Of a stretch of 64,000 nucleotides of DNA, positions 42,968 to 52,679 are shown in pieces. The number at the start of each line of letters is the position of its first letter. Positions within the stretch are counted from its first letter, which is position 1. The DNA is taken from contig SHZY01000002.1 of NCBI GenBank assembly GCA_009692065.1, forward strand, positions 24,536 to 88,535, written 5' to 3'. The position numbers were made by a program, and so were the translations under genes. Source of the stretch: Gemmataceae bacterium (lineage in GTDB: Bacteria; Planctomycetota; Planctomycetia; Gemmatales; Gemmataceae). Below the pieces are notes generated by a model. It had not been told where the DNA came from. It worked only from the letters and a program-made list of their open reading frames with translations, and ran no database searches.

Positions 42968-44644
42968 TTACTTCGCCAGGTCACTTTTTCCGACCACATT
43001 CGTGTGGGCCATGTTCGCCCCCCAGGTATGCCAGCCGGTGAAGCGGGCGTCGCCGGTGTTGATGCAGACGACCCGGCCATCCTGAGTGCCGACGTAAATG
43101 CGGCCGCCCTCGATTGCCGGTTGCGAGCGAATCGGCGAGCCGACCTTGTAGGTCTTGGTCGTGGTCCCGTTGGCGGGATCGACTTGCAAGATAAGGCCAT
43201 CGATGGTCGCAAGGAAGAGTTGACCGCCCGCGGCCGCCGGCGGTGCGGCGAGATGGCCGCCCTCTTTCGCAAGATCGCCCTTCACCTTGACCTTCCAGCG
43301 GATTTTGCCATCCTTGGGGTCGGTGTTGATCAATTCATCGCCCATGCAATTGTAATTGGCGTCCAGGTAGTTGAGGATGCGCGAGCCCTGGAAGGCCTGC
43401 ATGGTGGAGACGTTGCCCTGGCCGATGTTCATGTAGGCGGCATTCGGATTGGCTGCCGCGGGCGCTCCGCCGCCGAAGCCGTTGGCGGTGTCGAGCGCCT
43501 GGCCGGCCGCCTTGATGCCGGACTTGTCCTGCACTTTGGGGTCGAGGTACTCGGCTATGCGCTTGGCCGCGGCGAAGTTCTGGGTTCCCTTCAAGCGATC
43601 GTTGCCGGCGATTTCTTCGGCAACCTTATCTCCCTTGCCACGATCGGCCCGCTGCGTCCAGTAGACATTTTTGCCGACGACGACCGGCGCACACGTCGCT
43701 CTGCTCCGGGTGGCAGAGACAATCGTGCCGTCCTTCTGGTGGAACTTGTAGACGGTGCCGGCGAACGACGTTGCGTAGACTTCGTCATCGACGGCGACCG
43801 GGGCCGACATCACATCGCTATCGATCCAACGTTGCCAGAGGATCTTGCCCGTCTTCAGATCGAGGGCGATGAACACGTGTGAGGCATCGGGCCGCTTCTT
43901 GGCTTGCACCGGCTGCCGCTGTCCCTGCTGTTGCGCGACGGCGGGCTCCGGCGGAATGACCGGTAGGAACTCGTTGGGCAGCTTCTGTCCCTTCTTCTGG
44001 AGCTTCTTGATATCCTTTTGCGGCGGGATGTTGAGGTTCGGATTCTGGTTCGGCCCACCGCCGGCGTCGCCGCCGCCCATCGCGGGGTAGGACGTGAACA
44101 CCATGCCGTTGGCGATCGTCGGCGTGCTGGTCAGCGGATCGCCGAGGAAGTAGGACCAAAGATTCTTGCCCGTCTTGGCATCGAGCGCGAAGATCGTGCA
44201 CGACTCCGTATTGAAGACCACGATATCGTTGCCGCACACCGCCGAGGTCGGGCCGTCGTCGTCGAGATCCATGCCCCACTCGAACTTGCCACTGACGGCA
44301 TCGAAGCAGTAATACTCCCGGCTCTGGAACCCGCCGCTGACGAAGAGCTTGCCGTTGTATACGGTCGGCGTCGGGATCGGCGCTCCGGCCGGCAGTTTGA
44401 TCGTGAAGCCGGTCTCGGTCTTCGTGATCGCCTTAGCATCGAGAGCCCGAGCCTTGACGTGGCCGGGCCGAAACTGCGTCGGCGGCGACGCGTACTTATC
44501 CGAATTCATCTCCCGCACCTGGGCGGTGATGTCGGTCGTCTCGGGTTCCTTCTTGTCTTTGTCCTTCGCATTTTGGGCCGCGAGCTGCGGAAGAATGGCA
44601 ATGCAACCAGCCAGCAACGCACACACAATGAATCGGCTTCTCAT
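42968..44644 (-). CDS. Exported PQQ-type beta-propeller protein (BamB-like)
   Basis: 558 aa. Signal peptide (FIVCALLAGCIAILPQLAAQ), Lys/Asp-rich linker, then PQQ-like blades: GKLFVSGGFQSREYYCFDAV, AVCGNDIVVFNTESCTIFAL, GKNLWSYFLGDPLTSTPTIA, GKILWQRWIDSDVMSAPVAV, GGQLFLATIDGLILQVDPAN, GGRIYVGTQDGRVVCINTGD. An Asn/Pro/Gln-rich insertion lies near the middle. Resembles the BamB/outer-membrane assembly propeller fold, but planctomycete proteins of this type usually have unknown roles. Convergent with the recombinase across a palindrome. Confidence 0.85.
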   Translation of the reverse strand: MRSRFIVCALLAGCIAILPQLAAQNAKDKDKKEPETTDITAQVREMNSDKYASPPTQFRPGHVKARALDAKAITKTETGFTIKLPAGAPIPTPTVYNGKLFVSGGFQSREYYCFDAVSGKFEWGMDLDDDGPTSAVCGNDIVVFNTESCTIFALDAKTGKNLWSYFLGDPLTSTPTIANGMVFTSYPAMGGGDAGGGPNQNPNLNIPPQKDIKKLQKKGQKLPNEFLPVIPPEPAVAQQQGQRQPVQAKKRPDASHVFIALDLKTGKILWQRWIDSDVMSAPVAVDDEVYATSFAGTVYKFHQKDGTIVSATRSRATCAPVVVGKNVYWTQRADRGKGDKVAEEIAGNDRLKGTQNFAAAKRIAEYLDPKVQDKSGIKAAGQALDTANGFGGGAPAAANPNAAYMNIGQGNVSTMQAFQGSRILNYLDANYNCMGDELINTDPKDGKIRWKVKVKGDLAKEGGHLAAPPAAAGGQLFLATIDGLILQVDPANGTTTKTYKVGSPIRSQPAIEGGRIYVGTQDGRVVCINTGDARFTGWHTWGANMAHTNVVGKSDLAK

Positions 44645-44772
44645 GGCTCGCTCCTTGGGACGAATTGGGTCTTCAACGAGAAGACGAGACTGGCGGCGGT
44701 TTGGTTTGGAAACCCAAGATTCCTCGCCAATACCAGTTCGTTGGCCGCGCGTACAATATCCAAAGAGATTTT

Positions 44773-44919
44773 ACCACAGAGACACAGAGAGCACAGAGAA
44801 GAAAATCGAGTGGGGCACCAAACCAGAGCTTGCCAAACGCAAATCCGCCAAGGTGAAACTGGATTCGGTTAGCTCTTCCCCTCCGCATTTCTTCTCTGTG
44901 TTCTCTGTGCCTCTGTGGT
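44773..44919. repeat. Inverted repeat, CACAGAGA-periodic arms
   Basis: Arms of about 33 nt (ACCACAGAGACACAGAGAGC at the left) enclosing about 80 nt of other sequence. It lies between divergent PQQ-protein and htpG starts, within the htpG leader region. Confidence 0.9.
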
Positions 44920-44948
44920 TAGTTCCTACATACGACGGAGGTAAATAC

Positions 44949-46811
44949 GTGCCGGCCGAAACCATGCAATTCAAAACCGAGCTCAAGCAACTGCTCCACC
45001 TGATCATCCATTCTCTTTACTCGCACAAGGACATTTTCTTGCGTGAACTGATCAGCAACGCTTCCGACGCCATCGATCGCGTCCGCTTCATGGGGCTGAC
45101 GCAGGCCGAGGTTCTGGAGGGCAACGCCGACTGGAAGATCAAGCTCATCCCCGACGAGGCCAACCGCACGCTCACCATCAGCGACAACGGCATCGGCATG
45201 TCGCACGACACCATTGTCGAACATCTCGGCACCATCGCGCGTTCCGGCACGCGTGAGTTTCTCGATAGCCTCAAGGCCGCCGACGCCAAAGAACGCCCCG
45301 ACCTGATCGGCCAATTCGGTGTCGGCTTCTACGCCTCGTTCATGGTCGCCGACAAGGTCACCGTCGTCTCGCGCATGGCCGGCAATCCGGAGGACGCCGT
45401 CAAATGGGAGTCCGAAGGCCAGGGCGATTTCACGATCGAGCCGAGCACCAAGCCGGCGCGCGGCACCGACGTCATCCTGCATCTGCGCGAAGACGCCAAG
45501 GAATTCCTCGACCAGAACAAGCTGCACAGCCTCGTCAAGAAGTACTCCGATTTCGTCGAACACCCGATCGTGATGGACATCGACGACGACGGCAAGAAGG
45601 TCGAGGACACGCTGAATGCCCGCAAAGCGATCTGGCTACGCAACAAGAGCGACATCAGCGAGGAGGAATATGCCGAGTTCTACAAGCACATCGCCCATGA
45701 CATGCATCCGCCGGCGCGGACCATCCATTACAAGGCCGAGGGACAGATCGAATTCAAGGCCTTGCTCTATGTGCCGGCGCAGAAGCCGTTCGATATGATG
45801 TGGGGCGAGTCGAAGAAGGGGCTGCACCTCTACATCCAGCGCGTCTTCATCCTCGACGACTGCGAGACGTTGTTGCCCAAGTATCTGCGTTTCGTCCGCG
45901 GCGTCGTCGATTCGCCGGACTTGCCGTTGAATGTGTCGCGCGAGATTCTGCAGCAAAGCGCCCCCTTGGAGAAGATCCGCTCGAACTTGACGACCAAGGT
46001 GCTTAATACGCTGGAGGAGATGAAGCGCACCGATTTCGACAAGTACGTTGGCTTCTACAACGAGCTTGGCGTTTTCCTGCGCGAGGGGGCGTACCAGGAT
46101 TTCGAGAACAAGAAGAAGCTCGCCGAATTGCTGCTGTTCGAATCGACCAAGACCGATGCGGGCAAGTTCACTTCGTTTGCCGACTATGTCGAGCGCATGC
46201 CCGGCGAGCAGACGGAAATTTATTACCTGGTGGGCGACAGCCGGGAGGTGCTGGAGCAATCGCCGCTTCTAGAAACCTTCAAAGCCAAGAGCTGGGAGGT
46301 GCTGCTTTTGACCGATCCGGCCGACGAGTTCGTCGTCGATTCCGTGCAGGAATACAAGGGCAAGCACCTCAAGGCGATCGACCGGGCCGGCGTCGATACA
46401 AGCAACCTGAGCGAGGAGACGAAGACACGCTTTCAGCCGCTCTGCGATTACTTCAAGGAAAAGATCGCCGACATCGCGGACGCGCGGCTCACGAATCGCC
46501 TGAAGGAGAGCGCGGTCTGCCTGGTTGCCGACGAGCATGCGATGAGCGCGAGCATGGAACGGCTCATGGCCCGCATGCATCGCGATAAGCCGCTGCCGGC
46601 GAGCAAGCGCATCCTCGAAATCAATCCGGAGCATCCACTGGTGCAGGCGATGGAGAAGTTATTCTCCAACGACAGGATTGATGCGCGCCTGGAGAAGCAC
46701 GCCCGGCTGCTATACGATCAGGCGGTGATCCTCGAAGGCTCGAAGGTGAAGGATCCGCTGACGTTTGCCCAGCGGCTCAATGAATTGTTGTTGAGGGATG
46801 CAGGCGGATGA
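44949..46811 (+). CDS. htpG: Molecular chaperone HtpG (Hsp90)
   Basis: 620 aa from GTG 44949; GGAGG lies 8 nt before it, whereas ATG 44964 is 23 nt away, and the resulting start (M)PAETMQFKTELKQLLHLII matches the usual HtpG N-terminus. ATP-dependent Hsp90 homologue. ATPase (GHKL) motifs: ELISNASDAIDR, ISDNGIGMS, GQFGVGFYASFMV. Middle-domain blocks: VRGVVDSPDLPLNVSREILQ and YVERMPGEQTEIYYLVGDS. C-terminal dimerisation region ends in LRDAGG. The htpG stop lies 4 nt from the stop of the convergent gene at 46816. Confidence 0.94.
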   Translation: MPAETMQFKTELKQLLHLIIHSLYSHKDIFLRELISNASDAIDRVRFMGLTQAEVLEGNADWKIKLIPDEANRTLTISDNGIGMSHDTIVEHLGTIARSGTREFLDSLKAADAKERPDLIGQFGVGFYASFMVADKVTVVSRMAGNPEDAVKWESEGQGDFTIEPSTKPARGTDVILHLREDAKEFLDQNKLHSLVKKYSDFVEHPIVMDIDDDGKKVEDTLNARKAIWLRNKSDISEEEYAEFYKHIAHDMHPPARTIHYKAEGQIEFKALLYVPAQKPFDMMWGESKKGLHLYIQRVFILDDCETLLPKYLRFVRGVVDSPDLPLNVSREILQQSAPLEKIRSNLTTKVLNTLEEMKRTDFDKYVGFYNELGVFLREGAYQDFENKKKLAELLLFESTKTDAGKFTSFADYVERMPGEQTEIYYLVGDSREVLEQSPLLETFKAKSWEVLLLTDPADEFVVDSVQEYKGKHLKAIDRAGVDTSNLSEETKTRFQPLCDYFKEKIADIADARLTNRLKESAVCLVADEHAMSASMERLMARMHRDKPLPASKRILEINPEHPLVQAMEKLFSNDRIDARLEKHARLLYDQAVILEGSKVKDPLTFAQRLNELLLRDAGG

Positions 46812-46815
46812 CCAT

Positions 46816-47397
46816 CTACCCGTCGTCCGGCAGATCGCGCAGCTTGGCGGCGAACTCCGCCAGGAAGCGGCGCCGCTCGGCGCTCGCCACGGCGGTTACC
46901 GTCACGCCGTCCTCAGCTTCTTCGGTGCAGAACGGTGGATGTGCCGACAGGAGCTGGCCCGGTTTCAGGTGGCCGCCGTCGCGTTGGAATTGTAAGAGCG
47001 GGTGCAGTCCCAGGTGCTCGCCGGGATCGTCGGCAACCTCTTCCATGAATTGCTTGAAGCTCGCTTCGAGCGATTCCACTTCACCGGTTTCCGCGTAGAG
47101 TTGCCAAACCTCGGCGTCGCGGAGCAGAAACTGATCGCCCAGACAATCCTCGGCGAACGGGATGTCATCCGGCTTCACGTCGGGGTATAGTCGGTGAAAC
47201 GCGTTCTCGCCCAGCCAGGCGTCGCGCAGCGCATGCCACGCGGGCGCCAGACAAGCCCCGCGAATGTGCAGGCCCCCGTGGAAATGAATGAAGCCGTTGG
47301 TCTTTTGCAAGAGGTCTACGAGGCCTTTCGGCAATTTTGCGAAAAGCGCGGGATCATCGATGGCCGGGCCGGTGTAAGTGATGTGGTCGCGTTCCAT
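46816..47397 (-). CDS. SUKH (SMI1/KNR4)-like protein
   Basis: 193 aa from ATG 47397. The pattern LPKGLVDLLQKTNGFIHFHG, LRDAWLGENAFHRLYPDV, CLGDQFLLRDAEVWQLYAET and LEASFKQFMEEVADDPGEHL resembles SMI1/KNR4 (SUKH) proteins: short helix, aromatic strand, 'DxF' segment and acidic helix. In other bacteria such proteins often act as toxin immunity factors, but no toxin gene is nearby and the assignment is by resemblance only. Convergent with htpG, 4-nt spacing, with no terminator between them. Confidence 0.5.
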   Translation of the reverse strand: MERDHITYTGPAIDDPALFAKLPKGLVDLLQKTNGFIHFHGGLHIRGACLAPAWHALRDAWLGENAFHRLYPDVKPDDIPFAEDCLGDQFLLRDAEVWQLYAETGEVESLEASFKQFMEEVADDPGEHLGLHPLLQFQRDGGHLKPGQLLSAHPPFCTEEAEDGVTVTAVASAERRRFLAEFAAKLRDLPDDG

Positions 47398-47523
47398 CGG
47401 TCTCCCCGTGTTCGTTTGGCCCCGTCTTTGCGAGGCATGGCTAAACACCTGTCATTTTTCCTCGCTATTCGATACCATATAGCGCGGCCCTCCGATCACC
47501 CATGCCACGAATCGAGTTCGACC

Positions 47524-48780
47524 ATGACCTACCCCCGTATGCTTCGGCTTCGCCAAAAGTTCCCGCGGCAACGCGTCGAGAACATCCCCGCCGCCATTCG
47601 CGACACACTAGCCAAGCTCAATCTCGGCAGCAAGATCAAGCGCGGCCAGACTGTCGCGCTGACGGCCGGCAGCCGCGGCATTGCCAATATCCCGCTAATC
47701 CTCAAGATCGCGGTGCAGCACCTGCGCGATCTCGGGGCCCAGCCGTTCCTTGTGCCCGCGATGGGCAGCCACGGCGGCGCCGTCGCCGAGGGGCAGACGG
47801 AAGTTCTTCACAGCTATGGCATCACCGAGGAATTTGTCGGTGCCCCGATCCGCTCCTCGATGGAAGTCATCCAGCTCGGCAGCACGCCGGAAGGTTGGCC
47901 GGTCTATCTCGACAAGAACGCTTCGACGGCCGACCACATCGGCGTGGTCGCCCGCGTCAAGCCGCACACCAACTACGCCGGACCCGTCGAGAGCGGCCTG
48001 ATGAAGATGATGATGATCGGCCTGGGCAAACGCCACGGGGCTGCTCACTATCATCGCGTGCTGCTGGAACAGCCTTACGATCCCGTCGTCCGCGCCGTCG
48101 GCCGATTGATGCGGGCGAAGGCCCCGATCGCCTTCGGGCTTTGTACCGTCGAGAACGGCTACGACGAGACGGCCCACATCGAAGCCTGCCTCCCCGCCGA
48201 TTTCGAGCCGGTCGAAGAACGCCTGCTCGTGAAGGCCAAGGAATGGCTCGGCCGGCTGCCGTTCCATGAAGCGGATCTGTTGATCATCGACGAGATCGGC
48301 AAGGATATCTCCGGCAGCGGCATGGATACCAATGTCGTTGGCCGCAAGCGGGCGCTGCGCACGGAGACTGTTCTCGATCAGCCGGAAATGCGGTTCATCT
48401 TCGTGCGCGGGCTGACCGCCCACACGCATGGCAACGCCTGCGGCATCGGCTTCGCGGACTTCTGCACGACTCGGCTCGTCAAGGCGATGGATTACAAGGC
48501 GACTGTCATTAACTGCGTCACCGCCGGCTATCCGGAAGGGGCGAACATCTCGGTGCATTACGACACGGACCGCGAAGTGCTCGATACCGCGCTCGCGATC
48601 ATCGGCAGCCGCGACCCCCACCAGGCCCGCATCATGCACATCAAGAACAGCCTGATGCTGGCGGAGGTGGAAGTTTCCGAGCCGTGCCTGAAGGATTTGA
48701 AGCCGCGCACACAGTTTGATATTCTACACGGGCCGTATGATGTCAAGTTTGACGCACATGGGAACTTGACGCCCGTGTGA
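47524..48780 (+). CDS. LarA-N-like (DUF2088) protein
   Basis: 418 aa from ATG 47524. Resembles the LarA N-terminal domain family: QTVALTAGSRGIANIPLILK, GAQPFLVPAMGSHGGAVAEG, RVKPHTNYAGPVESGLMKMM, GLGKRHGAAHYHRV, FFHEADLL-type helix (seen as PFHEADLLIIDEIGKDISG). LarA is a nickel-pincer enzyme; conserved His residues appear here in GSHGGAV and KPHTNY, but whether this protein binds the nickel-pincer cofactor cannot be told. Related proteins are reported around uncharacterised sugar-acid racemases. Divergent from the SUKH-like gene. Confidence 0.72.
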   Translation: MTYPRMLRLRQKFPRQRVENIPAAIRDTLAKLNLGSKIKRGQTVALTAGSRGIANIPLILKIAVQHLRDLGAQPFLVPAMGSHGGAVAEGQTEVLHSYGITEEFVGAPIRSSMEVIQLGSTPEGWPVYLDKNASTADHIGVVARVKPHTNYAGPVESGLMKMMMIGLGKRHGAAHYHRVLLEQPYDPVVRAVGRLMRAKAPIAFGLCTVENGYDETAHIEACLPADFEPVEERLLVKAKEWLGRLPFHEADLLIIDEIGKDISGSGMDTNVVGRKRALRTETVLDQPEMRFIFVRGLTAHTHGNACGIGFADFCTTRLVKAMDYKATVINCVTAGYPEGANISVHYDTDREVLDTALAIIGSRDPHQARIMHIKNSLMLAEVEVSEPCLKDLKPRTQFDILHGPYDVKFDAHGNLTPV

Positions 48781-49107
48781 AGATCGGCAGATTGCACAGT
48801 TCAGGATCCGCGTTTTTGCACCGGACCCCAACACCGATGCCTACATAGGTGCAAATGAACAGATAGGGCCGCATCACGCTCTCCCCCATCAGGTGGATGG
48901 GCCGGAGCCGATGGAAAACCAAGGGTTTCAGCCCACGGCTGCCCGGCCCCAACCATCCGGCCTACGCGGGAAAACTCGCGGCCTTTCAATGATTTCGGCG
49001 TAGCGAGATACCGATGGTCAAAGGAGGACCGTTTCACCAATGACTTCAAGCCCTGGGATGAGCGCAGCGATTCCCTGGGGCCAAAAGAATGGAGTGGGGT
49101 TGTAGGC
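48781..49107. other. 327-bp gap with a possible structured element
   Basis: The only clear element is the hairpin at 49051-49080. On the minus strand an imperfect paired region (GGGCTGAAACCC, TTGGTTTTCCATCGGCTCCGG) resembles sequence seen beside other planctomycete genes from memory, but no family could be named. Overlapping ORFs (for example minus 48743-48952) have no motif. Confidence 0.35.
49051..49080 (+). promoter_or_regulatory. Leader hairpin with conserved GCAGCGA loop (copy 3)
   Basis: Stem CCCTGGGA/TCCCTGGGG (one mismatch or bulge), loop TGAGCGCAGCGAT, ending 27 nt before GTG 49108. Confidence 0.6.
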
Positions 49108-50253
49108 GTGTTTACCGCTTCTGAACATCATCCCCAGATTCTCGGTCCCGAGTGCTACACCTCGCAAGAACAGCACGAGGCCGAGATGGAGCATTTGTTT
49201 CGGCCAGGCTGGCATTGCGTCGGCGTCACCGATGAGGCGCCCAAGGAAGGAAATTTCAAGACGCTCGAAGTGTTTGGCCAACCGCTGATCGTTTGGAATT
49301 CCGGCGGTGAATACCACACGTTTCTCAACGTCTGTGCACATCGCTTTTCCCTGTTGACCAACAAGCCGAGCGGCAAGATGCCGATCCTCAAGTGTCAGTA
49401 TCACGGCTGGGAATACGACGAGACCGGGAACACGCGCAAGATTCCCGACGCCAAGAGCTTTCGGCCCCTGGCGCCCGGCATGTTGTGTCTGACGAAATAT
49501 CGCACCGAGACTTGCGGGCGGTTGATCTTCATGACCATGGCGAAGACGGGTCCGAGCCTGCGGGACTATCTCGGCGACGGCTACGACCGCGTTCTCGAGT
49601 GGTTCCCGCCTGAGGTGAAGCATTGCCTGTGCTTGATGAAGGACTTCAACGTCAACTGGAAGGTGCAGATCGAAAACGCGATGGAGACCTACCACACCAC
49701 GGAAGTGCATCCCAAATCATTCGGCGACTTTCTCACCGAAGAGCAGTGCCGGCATGATTTCGGTCCGAGCTATTCGAAGCTGACGGTGGATTACTCGAAG
49801 GAACACTCGTTCCGCACTTATCTGGATACCTGGGGCCATTTCTGCGTCGGTGCGAAGCCGCGCTACAAGTATGAGCACATGCTCTTTTATCCCAACTTCA
49901 TGCTGGCCCGGCTGTCATTGTTCACCTGGTTCGAGTCGATGCTGCCGATTTCGCCGGGCCGATCGTTCAGCCTCGGCCACGCGTATTGCTACAGCGGCAA
50001 GCCCGGTCGGCCACTGACGTTCTTCAACAATCTTTGGGTGAGCCGCTATGGCCACGGCTTCGTGTCGCAGCTCGCGCGCGAGGACGGCTCCGTCCTGCCC
50101 GACGTGCAACGAGGTTTGGAGGCCGGCCTTGTGCCCAGGGGAGGCCTGATCTCAACGCGCGAGGAACGGCTCACGCATTTTCAGGAGTACGTCGCTCAGA
50201 CGACTGGCTGCAGGCGCTTCGACCTGCAGACGCCGCAGGCGGCGGCGGGGTGA
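49108..50253 (+). CDS. Rieske [2Fe-2S] aromatic-ring-hydroxylating dioxygenase-type protein
   Basis: 381 aa from GTG 49108, with GGAG about 14 nt upstream. N-terminal Rieske domain: C76-x-H78 in NVCAHRFSLL and C96-x2-H99 in CQYHGWEYDETG. The mononuclear-iron catalytic domain follows, with NWKVQIENAMETYHTTEVHP carrying the two-His facial triad region. Size and order match the large subunit of ring-hydroxylating oxygenases and their demethylase relatives. No small subunit or reductase gene is adjacent, so the electron donor and substrate are unknown. Confidence 0.87.
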   Translation: MFTASEHHPQILGPECYTSQEQHEAEMEHLFRPGWHCVGVTDEAPKEGNFKTLEVFGQPLIVWNSGGEYHTFLNVCAHRFSLLTNKPSGKMPILKCQYHGWEYDETGNTRKIPDAKSFRPLAPGMLCLTKYRTETCGRLIFMTMAKTGPSLRDYLGDGYDRVLEWFPPEVKHCLCLMKDFNVNWKVQIENAMETYHTTEVHPKSFGDFLTEEQCRHDFGPSYSKLTVDYSKEHSFRTYLDTWGHFCVGAKPRYKYEHMLFYPNFMLARLSLFTWFESMLPISPGRSFSLGHAYCYSGKPGRPLTFFNNLWVSRYGHGFVSQLAREDGSVLPDVQRGLEAGLVPRGGLISTREERLTHFQEYVAQTTGCRRFDLQTPQAAAG

Positions 50254-50284
50254 GGGCCGGGGACATGGCAACAAATCTCCAGTT

Positions 50285-50368
50285 GGCGAGCCGAGCTCCG
50301 TAAGGAGCCGCGTTACTCGTTCAGCATCTGGGCCCGTCAACCCGGCTCCTGACGGAGCTCGGCTCGCC
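50285..50368. repeat. Inverted repeat, GGCGAGCCGAGCTCC family, 26-bp arms
   Basis: Left arm starts GGCGAGCCGAGCTCCGTAAG; one mismatch, 32-nt loop; each arm also contains GCTCC/GGAGC. It begins 31 nt after the Rieske stop. Confidence 0.9.
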
Positions 50369-50473
50369 GGCTGTCTCGTTTGGACCCGCCCGAAGTATAT
50401 CATCTCTGCCCTCGCCCCGCTACAATATCCCGCGTCCGCAGATCCGCTAATGCCGTACTACTGAAAAGAACCT

Positions 50474-52381
50474 ATGAACGACCGCCTCAAGCCTGCCAGG
50501 CCGGCTCGGACTGGCCTGTGGTTGGCAGTCATCGCCGTTGCACTGGTGGCAGCGGGCGTGGGGGTCTGGTATCGCTTCTTACGCACACCGCCGCCGGAAA
50601 TCCGTCAGCCGCTGGCCCCCGCGTTGCCCTCGCCCGATCCGCGGCTGAGCTACGAGGGGCCGTTCAAGAACGTCGATCCAAAGGTGGCGTATGTCGACGA
50701 TGCCGAGTGTGCGAAATGCCATCGCGATCAGGCGAAGACCTACAGCCAGCATCCGATGGCGCGGACGCTGATGCCGATCGACAAGGCAGTTTTGACCGCG
50801 CCGCCCGGCAAAGGCCAAAAGCCATTCGAGGCGCTCGGCCAGCAGTTCCAGATTGATGACCGCGACGGGCGGGTTCGGCATGCACGGTTCGCCCGCGACG
50901 ACAAAGAGCAGGCGCTGTTTCGGCATGAGTTGGACGTGCACTTTGTCGTCGGTTCCGGTACGCGGGCCCATTCCTTTCTCTCCGTCCAGGGTACGACGGT
51001 ATTGCAAACGCCGATCACCTGGTTCACGCAAAAGAAACTCTGGGACCTGTCGCCCGGCTTTCAGCACAATGTCCTTGCGGGTCGTCGCATCGGCGCCGAC
51101 TGCTTTTTTTGCCACAGCAACGGCGCCAACGAGGACCCCAAGGATGAGACGACCTATCATCAGCCGATCTTCCCGCACGGCCACAGCATCGGCTGTCAGC
51201 GCTGTCACGGGCCGGGGGGCGAGCACGTCAAGAATCCCGGCGTGTTTGTGAAGACGGCGATGGGCAGCCTCGATCCGACGATCGTCAATCCGGCACATCT
51301 GTCGCCGCAGTTGCGCGAGTCGGTTTGCTGGCAGTGCCATCTCGAAGGCCATGTGCGGGTGCTGCGGCGCGGTCGGCACCGCTACGATTTCCGGCCCGGG
51401 ATGCCGCTGGAGGATTTCATCGGCGTCTTTGACGACACGGCCGACGCGGATTACGATCACGTCGTCAACCACGTGGAGCAAATGTTGCAGAGCCGCTGCT
51501 ATCAGAAGAGCGCGGGTCCGCAGCAGATGGGGTGTGTCTCGTGCCATGACGCCCACGAAGCGCAGCCGCCGGAAAAGCAGGCGGCGTTCTATCGAGCGCG
51601 GTGTGTGACGTGCCACGAGGACAAGGCATGCTCGTTGCCGCTGCCACAGCGATTGGCGAAGCACAAGGACGATAGCTGCATCGCCTGCCACATGCCGGCG
51701 TTTGGCGCGTCGGACGTCACGCATGTTTCCTCCACCGATCATCGAGTGCCGCGCAAGCCCAAGGCGAAGACCGATACGCCGGCCATGAAAAAGGGGCCGA
51801 TCGAGGATCTCGTCTCAGTGTTCGAGCGCCACCGTGGCAGGACCGAGCCGGAGTTGACACGCGATTGGGCCCTGGCTGGCGGATTGTCAGCCCGGCGGGG
51901 CCGGCCGCTGAATCGGTCCTTGTTCAAGGAGTTCGGGGATGCCAGCCAGCGAGATCCGGGCGATCTGGCCATTAAGACGCAGTACGCACTGGAGCTCATC
52001 AATCGACGCGAAGCGGGCGCGGCGGTGAAACTTCTCGAAGACGTGCTGGCTCGGGAGCCGGACTACGAAGACGGGCTGTTCGCCTTCGCGCTCGCCTGCG
52101 AGCAATTAAACCGCGGCAAGGACTCGCTGTCCGCGTGGCGTCGTCTGGTGGCCATGGCGCCGACCCAGTGGGGCTACCGCGTCGGGCTGGGCGAGCAGTT
52201 GATGGATGAGAAGAATTTCGTCGAGGCGGAGAAGGCGGCACGAGCGTGGGTCGCCTACGATCCCGGCGTTCCCGAGGCGCGGAAGCTGCTGGGCGACAGC
52301 CTCGCCGTGCTCGGTAGGGCCGCCGAGGCACAGGAACAGTATCGCATTTTGCGGGAGTTGACGCGCGGCAAGTCAAAATGA
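50474..52381 (+). CDS. Seven-haem c-type cytochrome with TPR C-terminus
   Basis: 635 aa. N-terminal membrane anchor/signal (GLWLAVIAVALVAAGVGVWY). Seven CxxCH haem sites in order: CAKCH, CFFCH, CQRCH, CWQCH, CVSCH, CVTCH, CIACH, interspersed with distal His residues (GPGGEH, HDAHE). The C-terminal ~180 residues contain TPR-like units (ALELINRREAGAAVKLLEDV, AFALACEQLNRGKDSLSAWR, EKNFVEAEKAARAWVAYDPG). This combination of multihaem cytochrome (cyt c-554/doxx-like) and TPR is typical of planctomycete periplasmic electron-transfer proteins. Partners unknown. Confidence 0.88.
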   Translation: MNDRLKPARPARTGLWLAVIAVALVAAGVGVWYRFLRTPPPEIRQPLAPALPSPDPRLSYEGPFKNVDPKVAYVDDAECAKCHRDQAKTYSQHPMARTLMPIDKAVLTAPPGKGQKPFEALGQQFQIDDRDGRVRHARFARDDKEQALFRHELDVHFVVGSGTRAHSFLSVQGTTVLQTPITWFTQKKLWDLSPGFQHNVLAGRRIGADCFFCHSNGANEDPKDETTYHQPIFPHGHSIGCQRCHGPGGEHVKNPGVFVKTAMGSLDPTIVNPAHLSPQLRESVCWQCHLEGHVRVLRRGRHRYDFRPGMPLEDFIGVFDDTADADYDHVVNHVEQMLQSRCYQKSAGPQQMGCVSCHDAHEAQPPEKQAAFYRARCVTCHEDKACSLPLPQRLAKHKDDSCIACHMPAFGASDVTHVSSTDHRVPRKPKAKTDTPAMKKGPIEDLVSVFERHRGRTEPELTRDWALAGGLSARRGRPLNRSLFKEFGDASQRDPGDLAIKTQYALELINRREAGAAVKLLEDVLAREPDYEDGLFAFALACEQLNRGKDSLSAWRRLVAMAPTQWGYRVGLGEQLMDEKNFVEAEKAARAWVAYDPGVPEARKLLGDSLAVLGRAAEAQEQYRILRELTRGKSK

Positions 52382-52679
52382 AGGACGATCGCAAATCCCG
52401 ATATTCCCATGCCGCCGCCGATGCTGTGCACGCCGATTTTGCCAGGGCTGTGCAATTTTCGCGACCGTTTCCATCGTTACGATCGGACAACCGTTTTTCG
52501 AAAATTCCTCAATTTTACTCAATTTCTTTGGCGTCAGTCGTTAGGATGACCTAGGTAACAGAGAGGCGTCTACGTGACAGTTATTTGTGGCTCACGGCAC
52601 GCTGCCAAGAACCAGCAACGACACCATTCGTTCCGCGCAAGCACGATGCCGCCAGCGGCTTGAAACGAGGTTCCCGGTG
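52382..52679. other. 298-bp gap, locally AT-richer
   Basis: Contains an AT-rich run (CAATTTTACTCAATTTC, about 52510-52530) followed by GTTAGGATGAC, where a promoter for the small gene at 52680 could lie. No palindrome of the repeat families and no gene seen. Confidence 0.4.
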
